Below, in pieces: positions 8,681 through 15,116 of a stretch of DNA of 19,519 bases. Position 1 is the stretch's first letter. Each line of letters begins with the position of its first letter. The stretch is from NCBI GenBank assembly GCA_003650445.1, contig QMQE01000031.1, forward strand, positions 1 through 19,519, given 5' to 3'. Under the pieces are notes generated by a model. The model worked only from the letters and a program-made list of their open reading frames with translations. It had not been told where the DNA came from and made no database searches. The position numbers and the translations under genes are program-made. The stretch comes from Acidobacteriota bacterium (GTDB taxonomy: Bacteria; Acidobacteriota; Holophagae; Thermotomaculales; Thermotomaculaceae).

Positions 8681-9250
8681 TCATCTGAGGTATAACGCGA
8701 AAATCAGCCAGGCCAGAACTACAACAAGGCCGGTGGCATGTTCGGAATTATGAAAAATCTGCTTGAATTCCCACTCGTCCCCACTGTTGGGATAAGGGGT
8801 CAGCCGGGGAATGATGCTGCGGACCCTGGAGAGGTAATCCTCATAGGGTTCACCAAACAGCCCCTTCAGCCTTGTGGTTTCCACCTTTATTTTGTGGGGA
8901 AGATAAAAACCGAAGAATCCGAGAAGAACAACAAGCAGGAGATACCAATTCTGGCCGGCAACAGATAATCCGGTAAAAATCAGAAATGAGCCCAGATAGA
9001 GCGGATCCCGGATATATGCATAAGGCCCGGCCACCACAAGTTCCTGGTTTTTCATCAGGTAGCCGGCTGCCCAGAGGCGAACCAGTTCTCCTGAGACAAC
9101 CAGCAGTCCCCCGATCAGGAAGGTCAGGAGCGTGGGATTTGCCAGGTAATACAACAGAAATACAATGACCAGCAGCGCCATATTGCGCCATGTCGGCTTC
9201 TTAATCCAGTTTTTCTTTACAATGGGAATGTCATTCGTGTTCGGACTCAT
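8681..9250 (-). CDS. Isoprenylcysteine carboxyl methyltransferase (ICMT)-family membrane protein
   Basis: A 189-aa polytopic membrane protein of the ICMT/phospholipid-methyltransferase superfamily, predicted to use S-adenosylmethionine at the inner membrane. Hydrophobic segments lie near residues 16-45, 80-115 and at the C-terminus. The SAM-binding block is recognisable: VAGPYAYIRDPLYLGS, then KVETTRLKGLFGEPYEDYLSRVRSIIPR. The usual RHP of the motif reads RDP. Other bacterial members also vary at this position, so activity cannot be ruled out. The ATG at 9250 follows AAGGGG with a 6-nt spacer and is preferred to the ATG at 9265. It is the first gene of the minus-strand operon and its stop is 47 nt before the lipoprotein start. 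The methyl acceptor is unknown; true prenylcysteine substrates are unlikely in bacteria. Confidence 0.75.
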   Translation of the reverse strand: MSPNTNDIPIVKKNWIKKPTWRNMALLVIVFLLYYLANPTLLTFLIGGLLVVSGELVRLWAAGYLMKNQELVVAGPYAYIRDPLYLGSFLIFTGLSVAGQNWYLLLVVLLGFFGFYLPHKIKVETTRLKGLFGEPYEDYLSRVRSIIPRLTPYPNSGDEWEFKQIFHNSEHATGLVVVLAWLIFALYLR

Positions 9251-9281
9251 GGAGCCCCCCTTCATGTTTTATGCAGAAGGG

Positions 9282-9290
9282 ATTATAGCA
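9282..9290 (-). promoter_or_regulatory. Extended -10 promoter of the ICMT-lipoprotein-glycan operon
   Basis: On the minus strand this reads TGC-TATAAT, a perfect -10 hexamer with a TG extension. It lies about 32 nt upstream of the ICMT-like ATG. No convincing -35 is seen 16-18 nt further up, which is common for extended -10 promoters. It suggests that the operon is transcribed separately from the lpdA gene upstream. Confidence 0.5.
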
Positions 9291-9345
9291 CAGCAAAGCC
9301 CGAAGACCAGCCTGCAAAGCGATTTTTTCCTCTCAAACACCCTTG

Positions 9346-10716
9346 TTAAATGTGAATGGAAATCCCCGCAGCGAGGTGGAAGGCCTCCATCAGGGATTCA
9401 CTGACTGTTGGATGGGGATGAATCATCCGGCCCATCTCCTCTACAGTCTTCCCTTCCCGGACCGCAAGGGTCGCTTCCCCTATCATTTCAGATGCCTTTC
9501 CCCCGATAATGTGAACCCCGAGAACCCGGCCGCTTCCTTTTTCCGATACCACTTTTACAAAACCGGACTTAATGCCTTCCACGTAAGCCTTGCTGTTGGC
9601 AGTCAGCGGAAAAGAGAAAGACTCCGCCTGTATCCCCTTTTTTTCCGCGGCCGATACGGTCAACCCCACCGACGCAACCTCCGGGTAGGAATACACCACC
9701 TGTGGGCAGGGGGTTACAATATCCTCATTATCTTCAATTCCAAGGATGTGATGAACCGCTTTTAACCCTTCCCTTGATGCCAGATGCGCCAGCTTCGGCG
9801 TGTCAATCACATCTCCGATGGCATAGACACCGGGGATTGCTGTTTCAAGGTTTTCATTGACTGGTACATGCCCCCGCATGGGTTCAATCCCCAGAGCATT
9901 GAGGTTCAACCCGTCTGTGTTGGGTTTGCGCCCCACAGAAAGCAGTACCTTTCCCGCCGGAATATCGTGGGATTCCCCGTCTTTTTCAAAGGAGACAATG
10001 CCGTCCACGGCCCGGCTGACCCTTGCCCTGGTATGCACCTTCACTTTCATCTTTTTCAGCGACTTCAGGAGTTCATCCGCGACATCCCGGTCCATCCCCG
10101 GCACCAGCTGATCCATCATCTCGAGAATCGTCACTGAAACCCCGAATGTACTGAAAACAGACGCGAACTCTACACCAATTACCCCTCCGCCGATCACCAC
10201 CAGGCTCTCCGGCAGTGTTTCCAGAGCCAGCGCCCCGGTGGAATTCAGAATCCAGTCCCCATCCACCCGGATGTGGGGCAGGTTGGCAGAAACCGAACCG
10301 GTGGCGATTATGCAGCTTTTGAATTTCAACAGACTTTCATCATTTATCGCCACACTTTCCCTATCCCGGAATGACCCGATTCCCCGGTACAAGTCAATGT
10401 TGTTTTCCTTCATTAGATATAGAATACCCTTTGTCAAGCGGTCCACTACCCGGGCTTTCCGTTTGAAAAGCCTTGCCGTATCCAGCTGAAAATCGGGAAC
10501 CGTTAGCCCGAAATCCTTTGCGTAGCTGATTTTCCGCATCAAAACAGCAGTTTCAATCAGGGTTTTGGTGGGGATACAGCCCACATTCAGGCAGGTACCG
10601 CCGAGACGTTCATCCTTCTCAATAACGGCAGTTTTCAGCCCGTGTTTCGCCCCGTAAATTGCGCTTACATAGCCGCCCGGCCCCGCACCAATCACAATCA
10701 GATCATAGGGTTTCAT
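9346..10716 (-). CDS. lpdA: Dihydrolipoyl dehydrogenase
   Basis: A 456-aa FAD flavoprotein disulfide reductase, the E3 component that reoxidises dihydrolipoyl groups with NAD+ in 2-oxoacid dehydrogenase or glycine cleavage complexes. Seen in order are the FAD-binding GAGPGG, the redox-active disulfide GGTCLNVGCIPTK, the NAD-binding VVIGGGVIGVEFASVF, YAIGDV, and the C-terminal HPHPTVSES that supplies the catalytic His/Glu. The start at 10716 is chosen because AAGGAGC lies 4 nt upstream and homology begins at MKPYDLIVIGAG; the frame is open for 32 codons further upstream without support. It is a single gene between divergent and co-directional neighbours. No E1, E2 or lipoyl protein gene is near, so the partner complex is unknown. 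Confidence 0.93.
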   Translation of the reverse strand: MKPYDLIVIGAGPGGYVSAIYGAKHGLKTAVIEKDERLGGTCLNVGCIPTKTLIETAVLMRKISYAKDFGLTVPDFQLDTARLFKRKARVVDRLTKGILYLMKENNIDLYRGIGSFRDRESVAINDESLLKFKSCIIATGSVSANLPHIRVDGDWILNSTGALALETLPESLVVIGGGVIGVEFASVFSTFGVSVTILEMMDQLVPGMDRDVADELLKSLKKMKVKVHTRARVSRAVDGIVSFEKDGESHDIPAGKVLLSVGRKPNTDGLNLNALGIEPMRGHVPVNENLETAIPGVYAIGDVIDTPKLAHLASREGLKAVHHILGIEDNEDIVTPCPQVVYSYPEVASVGLTVSAAEKKGIQAESFSFPLTANSKAYVEGIKSGFVKVVSEKGSGRVLGVHIIGGKASEMIGEATLAVREGKTVEEMGRMIHPHPTVSESLMEAFHLAAGISIHI

Positions 10717-10789
10717 GATAGCTCCTTTCCGTAAAACCCGGATTCCACCCTGAATCGGCAGAAGCGGGTGAGTATCCGCCTTCCGTTTG

Positions 10790-10798
10790 CTTATATCA
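10790..10798 (-). promoter_or_regulatory. Possible extended -10 promoter of lpdA
   Basis: Read on the minus strand this is TGA-TATAAG, an extended -10-like element about 73 nt upstream of the lpdA ATG. A weak TTTCAA lies 17 nt further upstream as a possible -35. It shares the divergent 10717-10886 interval with the GntR-operon control region. Confidence 0.4.
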
Positions 10799-10848
10799 CA
10801 GGAAAACATCAATTGAAATTTTTTTGAAACATTTTCAACAGAGTTGGT

Positions 10849-10866
10849 GTACTATATCAATAGTAC
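10849..10866 (+). promoter_or_regulatory. Palindromic probable operator of the GntR/ABC operon
   Basis: GTACTAT-ATCA-ATAGTAC is a perfect 7-bp inverted repeat with a 4-nt spacer, followed by another GTAC at 10871-10874. It lies 20 nt before the GntR start codon and just before its AGGAGG ribosome site. YtrA-type GntR regulators typically repress their own ABC-transporter operon through such a palindrome. A second, AT-rich inverted repeat (TTGAAA-CAT-TTTCAA) is at 10824-10838, where a -35 could lie. Confidence 0.6.
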
Positions 10867-10886
10867 AGCAGTACAGGAGGTGACTG

Positions 10887-11270
10887 GTGATTATAACAAT
10901 TGATGAACAAAACCCGGTTCCAATCTTCCAGCAGATCATTCGCCAGGTCAAAATGCGGGTGGCATCGGGAGAACTGACAGCCGGGTCTCCGGTCCCGTCC
11001 ATTCGGGAACTGGCGGTTCGCCTCAGTATTAACCCCAACACCGTGGGGAAGGCGTTCCGGGAACTGGAAAGGGAGGGTATTATCGTGATGAAGAGAGGAA
11101 TCGGCGCATTTGTAACGGAAGAACCACCAAAGGAATTCGTAAGCGGGTTCAGCAATACCGTTATTGACAACAAGGTTCGGGATTTGGTCAAGACGGCAAA
11201 ATCCCTGAATGTGCCAAAGAAATCCGTAATTGAAAAAGTCAATGTGGAATTTGATGGGGGTAACAGATGA
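10887..11270 (+). CDS. GntR-family (YtrA-type) transcriptional regulator
   Basis: A 127-aa repressor-like protein with an N-terminal winged helix (about residues 10-75; GELTAGSPVPSIRELAVRL, then NPNTVGKAFRELEREGII, then the wing RGIGAFVTEE). Only a short C-terminal tail of about 50 residues follows. That length and shape are those of the YtrA subfamily, whose members sit in front of ABC exporter genes and autoregulate them, often in response to cell-wall-active compounds. The start codon is GTG, with AGGAGG 6 nt upstream. Its TGA overlaps the ATG of the ATPase gene (ATGA), so the two are translationally coupled. The palindrome at 10849-10866 is its likely target. Confidence 0.88.
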   Translation: MIITIDEQNPVPIFQQIIRQVKMRVASGELTAGSPVPSIRELAVRLSINPNTVGKAFRELEREGIIVMKRGIGAFVTEEPPKEFVSGFSNTVIDNKVRDLVKTAKSLNVPKKSVIEKVNVEFDGGNR

Positions 11271-12139
11271 ACACACAAGCTATTCTGGAAATCGATGGGC
11301 TGTCCCAGGCATACAGCCGGAACCTGTTCAGAAAAACACAGGTGTTCAATGACTTTTCGCTGTCACTGGAGCCGGGTAAAATCTACGCCCTGCTGGGGCG
11401 AAACGGTGCCGGGAAAACCACTCTTCTCAACTGTATACTGGGCCTTCTGGCCTACAAACCAGGGGAAATCCGCTTCAAAGGCGAAACCATGCGGCCGGGA
11501 AATTTACACCGGTTTCTTCAGAAAATCACTTCGGTGCCGTCTCCCACGGAAATGTTTCCCACCGTTAGCGCAAACCAGTACATGGATTTTTTCCGGAAAA
11601 ACTATGACAACTGGGACAAAGAACTGGAAGCCCGGATCAGAAACATGTCTGATTTTGACTGGACAAGGCAGATCAAAGCCCTTTCCACCGGCCAACGGAT
11701 GCAGGTGCTCCAGGCACTGGCACTCTGTCCGGAACCGGAACTCCTCCTTCTGGATGAACCCCTCGGGGTAACAGACCCGGTGGTGCGGAAGTATTTTTAC
11801 AAAAACCTGCTCTCTGTAGTGGCAGAACGGGAAACAACCGTAATCATCGCCACACACCTGATCAACGAAATTGCCAACCTGTTTGACGAAGCCCTCTTCC
11901 TGAAAAACGGCTGCCTGATCATGCGAAAGGGCATGGCGGAAATGCAATCGGATTATCAAAAATTCATTTTTGACAAGCTGCCGGATGTAAAGATTGAAGG
12001 AGAAGTCGGCCGAATGATCGGAGATGCTGCCCTTTTAAGCGAGAACCCGGAAAAAACAGAGATGGACTTGCAAACCCGGGGACTGAAATTCAAACAGGAA
12101 ACACCCTCCATTGAGGACGTGTTCGAGTCATTTGCATAG
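11267..12139 (+). CDS. ABC transporter ATP-binding protein
   Basis: A 290-aa ABC ATPase that would power the membrane protein encoded next to it. Walker A is GRNGAGKTT (44-52), the signature is LSTGQ (139-143, a change from LSGGQ), Walker B is LLLLDEP (159-165), and the switch His is in IIATHLI (His197). The D-loop reads LGVTDP instead of SGLDP. The region between Walker A and signature contains SANQYMDFFRKNYDNWD, typical of exporters paired with YtrA regulators. The start overlaps the GntR stop by 4 nt, and the permease follows after 18 nt. Substrate is unknown; the family includes antimicrobial-peptide-stress and lipid or drug exporters. Confidence 0.9.
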   Translation: MNTQAILEIDGLSQAYSRNLFRKTQVFNDFSLSLEPGKIYALLGRNGAGKTTLLNCILGLLAYKPGEIRFKGETMRPGNLHRFLQKITSVPSPTEMFPTVSANQYMDFFRKNYDNWDKELEARIRNMSDFDWTRQIKALSTGQRMQVLQALALCPEPELLLLDEPLGVTDPVVRKYFYKNLLSVVAERETTVIIATHLINEIANLFDEALFLKNGCLIMRKGMAEMQSDYQKFIFDKLPDVKIEGEVGRMIGDAALLSENPEKTEMDLQTRGLKFKQETPSIEDVFESFA

Positions 12140-12157
12140 GTTCAAGAGGAGGACAAA

Positions 12158-12880
12158 ATGATTGAACTAATTAAATTACATTTCAAAAACAAGCAGCATT
12201 CTCTGATACAGATCACATTAATTCTCTTATCTATTATGCTTCTCGGCGTCGCAATCCAGCTCATTTCCTGGAAAATGGGACACCTTGACACAAATACAAT
12301 CAAAATTCCAATGTTCCCGGTAGGCCCCTGGATCGGAACACTTGGTGGCCTTTTTGTATTGGCCCGGGGGAGAAATGGAGAAGGGAAATTTCTGTCCCGC
12401 TTACCCATGACAAAATACGAGGTTTTTCTCGGAAAAGTCATCTTTCTGGCCATTCTTTATGCCGTCCTTGCCGCAACGCTTTTTTCGGCAGCCTGGCTCA
12501 TTGCGGGTGTCGTGAAACTGCTCTATCCTTCTCTCCATTTTTCCGGCATCCCCACTTTTCAGGGGCTTGGTCAGGATTCCTTGAGTTTTTTAAAACTTAC
12601 GGCCCCATTCCTGTTTCTCGCAGCACTGGGCTTCTGGCTGCAGAAATGGTTCAGTTCCGATACTGCGAGAAACCTGCTGGTTCTCGGAATACTGGCAATT
12701 ACCATTGCAATCCCCATTCTCACAATGCTCCTCTCTCCGAATCATCTTCTCATATTGACCAACAATAGTATTGCCAGGTTTTTCGAGCGCTTTCACGGCC
12801 CCCTGTTAGCGGGATTGGATCTGGCTCTCTTCTTCGGGGCAATGGGATTGTACCGACTTCGCCACTTCCGTAATTTCTGA
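12158..12880 (+). CDS. ABC-2-like transporter permease
   Basis: A 240-aa hydrophobic protein with about six membrane segments (near residues 17-36, 47-66, 90-115, 142-162, 170-190 and 215-232), predicted to be the membrane subunit of the adjacent ATPase. The start has AGGAGG 5 nt upstream. Family assignment rests on topology, size and position rather than on a sharp sequence motif. It is the last gene of the GntR-ATPase-permease operon, which ends at a strong terminator. It probably forms a homodimeric or ATPase-paired exporter; the cargo cannot be read. Confidence 0.78.
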   Translation: MIELIKLHFKNKQHSLIQITLILLSIMLLGVAIQLISWKMGHLDTNTIKIPMFPVGPWIGTLGGLFVLARGRNGEGKFLSRLPMTKYEVFLGKVIFLAILYAVLAATLFSAAWLIAGVVKLLYPSLHFSGIPTFQGLGQDSLSFLKLTAPFLFLAALGFWLQKWFSSDTARNLLVLGILAITIAIPILTMLLSPNHLLILTNNSIARFFERFHGPLLAGLDLALFFGAMGLYRLRHFRNF

Positions 12881-12901
12881 GCTGAATTCTTGCAGGCATA
12901 A

Positions 12902-12931
12902 AAAACCGCCCGCCAAAAGGCGGGCGGTTTT
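12902..12931. terminator. Bidirectional intrinsic terminator between convergent operons
   Basis: A perfect 13-bp stem (AAAACCGCCCGCC/GGCGGGCGGTTTT) with an AAAA loop. On the plus strand it ends in a U-run and terminates the ABC operon; on the minus strand the U-run is longer and it terminates the porin gene. It lies 22 nt after the permease stop and 25 nt after the porin stop. Confidence 0.95.
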
Positions 12932-12955
12932 CATTGTAAGGTCAACGGCTGAAAA

Positions 12956-13390
12956 TCAGAAAATATAACGAAGGGACAGTTTCCCGTAGAACCACCGGCC
13001 TGTGGTATCTCCGTACACGTACGGCTGATGATCGTCAAAATTCTGATAATTGGCTTCCGCCAGGACAGACAGGTTATCGTTGATGATGAAATTCAGGTTC
13101 AAATCGAACTCATAAGAGTCTGAGTGCAGATCTGAGTAGGTATTCACCTCCGAGTATCCCGCGAAGTCCAGCTTTCCAATCTGATCCATCGGGCCAACCC
13201 AGTTTGTCAACGGGTCAAAATCCATCCTGGAATTGTTAATGGCGGTTTTGAAAGAGACGGCAATGTTCTGGAAAGGTCTGGAATCCAGGGTGAAGAAATA
13301 GCTGTTCACCGTGCTGTAGTTTGTGGTCAAATCAGTCGCGCTGCCATAGTGCATACATCCCCCGACACCGTCAGGGTTAATTTGACCCGC
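12956..13390 (-). CDS. C-terminal part of the MtrB-like porin, after the in-frame UGA
   Basis: These 144 codons plus a TGA stop continue in exactly the same frame as the porin segment above, directly after the UGA at 13391-13393. They encode alternating-hydrophobicity beta strands and end GKLSLRYIF, the aromatic C-terminal signature recognised by the BAM outer-membrane assembly machinery. If translated separately, the first ATG is at 13354 (132 aa). No good ribosome site is visible there and the product would lack a signal peptide, so independent function is unlikely. With readthrough the whole protein is 716 aa, close to the roughly 700 aa of MtrB. One Cys codon lies at 13355-13357, 12 codons after the UGA. 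Confidence 0.7.
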   Translation of the reverse strand, partial: AGQINPDGVGGCMHYGSATDLTTNYSTVNSYFFTLDSRPFQNIAVSFKTAINNSRMDFDPLTNWVGPMDQIGKLDFAGYSEVNTYSDLHSDSYEFDLNLNFIINDNLSVLAEANYQNFDDHQPYVYGDTTGRWFYGKLSLRYIF

Positions 13391-13393
13391 TCA
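13360..13393 (-). promoter_or_regulatory. In-frame UGA followed by a SECIS-like hairpin (candidate)
   Basis: On the mRNA strand the UGA (13393-13391) is followed by 14 nt and then CCCUGAC-GGU-GUCGGGG (13376-13360), a 7-bp stem with one G-U pair and a GGU apical loop. The loop lies 21 nt after the UGA and begins with G. Known bacterial SECIS elements are stem-loops at this kind of distance with a G at the start of the loop. A competing GGGU/ACCC pairing exists just upstream. This supports selenocysteine insertion only weakly on its own. The selenocysteine machinery (selA, selB, selC, selD) is not in the window. Confidence 0.4.
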
Positions 13394-15106
13394 CCCATCC
13401 ATGACCGGCACGGAAAATACAGCCTCCTGCTTGTTGAAGCTGTAATCGTAACCGATCGTTAATACCGTCTTGTCGTCCAAAACATAGAACAAACTCGTCC
13501 CCGCCGTTCTTCCGGTGAGGTTCATCGTGTAGGTATTTAATTCGTTATTCTCACCGTTTCGGAAACTGGCATACATATTGAATGACGCCTTGTCTGAAAA
13601 ACGGTAACTGAGGTTGCCCCGGACATTCATATCCTGAGACGGCATGTTGCTTGCTTCCCCGATTACCTGGCGCTGCAAATAATAAATCAAGCCGTTTCCG
13701 GGAAATGGTACATAGGCGTTTGCAGGATCTTCGTTGATGCCCAATGCGTTCTCAAAAGGATGATCAATGGACTCAAAGGACGCCATCAGGTTTGTCCTGA
13801 GATCCCCATACCGCCCGTCCCAGCGAACCTTGAACAGGCTTGAAGTCGTGTCAGTGGACCCGTCTTCAATGTTTACAACCGTGTTATCCCGGTCTGTCTG
13901 TTTATAACGGTAACTGAATGTAAATCGGTTATTGCCATCCATTTTGTAGATTGCCCGGAGTTTTACATACGACACATCCCGGTTGTAAGCAGAATACCGG
14001 GTCCAGGATAATGGCTGGCCGCCACCGGGCCGTCCGTCCCGCCAGGCCGGAATGTCAATAAAAATGTCATCGTTATCCATCGTGTAATAGGACAAAAATG
14101 CATCCATTACGAGGTTGGTCCTACACTTGTGGGACCAGCGAAATGAACCGGTAGAGGTGGTCAGATCCAAGTCTGTGAAGTAATTTGTCAGATCCGAATA
14201 GCTGGCACCAGCCACAATCCTGTCCTTGTCCCCCACTGTACCTTCAACATGCACTTCATGGGTGGATTTCTTGTTGTCATTGTTGAATCCGGTGGGAAGG
14301 ACTTCACCGCCGTACAGCGTCCGGCTGGCAAATTCATCAATCGCTCCGCCGTTTGCCGGGTGCCTGGGCCGATCAATATAAAAACTGGTCTGGTCAGCGC
14401 CATTGTTGAACTTTGAATAGGTATACTTGTAGCTGACATCAAATTTGTTCACTTTCGCATGAACCTTTGCCCATACATCGTATGCGTTCTCATCCAGCTT
14501 TGCGCCCTTTGTCTGCACATGGCAGGTATCGCAATGGGACAGCTGCATCATCTGATGATAGCCGTTGCGGGCCTGCGCCCGGAACCCCACCTGGATATCC
14601 GAGGGGATTGAGGTGTTCAGCTTGATGTCAAACACCTGACGGAAATCTTCATAGGTTTTGTAAAATTCCTCACCCGGGGTATAGTCCACACTTGTCAGCT
14701 CTTTATGCGCCGGAATCGTTCCTGCCTGGTCTGCGGCTTCCCGCCAACTCATGTTGGACAGGCTGTCGTGGCCCAGCTTGTGCAGAAACTTGTTGTAAGT
14801 CGTGGTACTGGTAAACCAGTTCCCCTTGTTGATGACCAGCTTCATCTTCAAATCTTCATTGCTGAAGAGTGCCAGGTCCAGGCGATATTTCAGGTCTCCC
14901 TTCGTGTCCATGGTACGTAATTTAAGCATTCCATTGATCTTGGTGCTGGATTCCGAATATTCTGAAACCTGGTTGTGATCCTTGCTGGCATCACTGCCTC
15001 GAACCCCGATTTCCACATAATTGGATGAGTCTACATGGTCTCCTGCCAATGCCGGCCAGGCAATTAACGGCAGGCAGGCCAACAGAAAAATAGCAAGTTT
15101 CTTCAT
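13391..15106 (-). CDS. MtrB/PioB-family outer-membrane porin, up to an in-frame UGA
   Basis: This encodes 571 residues of an outer-membrane beta-barrel that, in the MtrB/PioB family, sheathes a periplasmic decaheme cytochrome so that electrons cross the outer membrane. A signal peptide ends PALA-G at residue 21. Long runs of alternating polar/hydrophobic strands follow. A single heme-type motif, CDTCH, is at 192-196. AGGAGG lies 5 nt before the ATG, and the cytochrome gene is immediately upstream (10 nt). The reading frame stops at a UGA after SVPVMDG, in the middle of the barrel. The open frame beyond it carries the missing strands and C-terminal Phe, so this stretch alone should not assemble. 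Possible explanations are selenocysteine recoding, a nonsense mutation, or a base error. Confidence 0.85.
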   Translation of the reverse strand: MKKLAIFLLACLPLIAWPALAGDHVDSSNYVEIGVRGSDASKDHNQVSEYSESSTKINGMLKLRTMDTKGDLKYRLDLALFSNEDLKMKLVINKGNWFTSTTTYNKFLHKLGHDSLSNMSWREAADQAGTIPAHKELTSVDYTPGEEFYKTYEDFRQVFDIKLNTSIPSDIQVGFRAQARNGYHQMMQLSHCDTCHVQTKGAKLDENAYDVWAKVHAKVNKFDVSYKYTYSKFNNGADQTSFYIDRPRHPANGGAIDEFASRTLYGGEVLPTGFNNDNKKSTHEVHVEGTVGDKDRIVAGASYSDLTNYFTDLDLTTSTGSFRWSHKCRTNLVMDAFLSYYTMDNDDIFIDIPAWRDGRPGGGQPLSWTRYSAYNRDVSYVKLRAIYKMDGNNRFTFSYRYKQTDRDNTVVNIEDGSTDTTSSLFKVRWDGRYGDLRTNLMASFESIDHPFENALGINEDPANAYVPFPGNGLIYYLQRQVIGEASNMPSQDMNVRGNLSYRFSDKASFNMYASFRNGENNELNTYTMNLTGRTAGTSLFYVLDDKTVLTIGYDYSFNKQEAVFSVPVMDG

Positions 15107-15116
15107 GTTTTCCTCC

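Noticed and set aside
10857..11276. Minus-strand open frames over the GntR gene
   Set aside because: The plus-strand frame has a clear winged-helix motif, a strong ribosome site and coupling to the ATPase gene; the antisense frames have none of these.
13391..13393. Alternative genetic code (UGA as Trp or Gly) to explain the broken porin
   Set aside because: UGA is the normal stop of several intact genes here, including glgC, the ICMT-like gene, the GntR gene, the cytochrome and the permease.
13354..13394. Frameshift as the cause of the split porin gene
   Set aside because: Both parts are in exactly the same frame (15106 and 13354 differ by a multiple of three), so a single stop codon separates them, not an indel.
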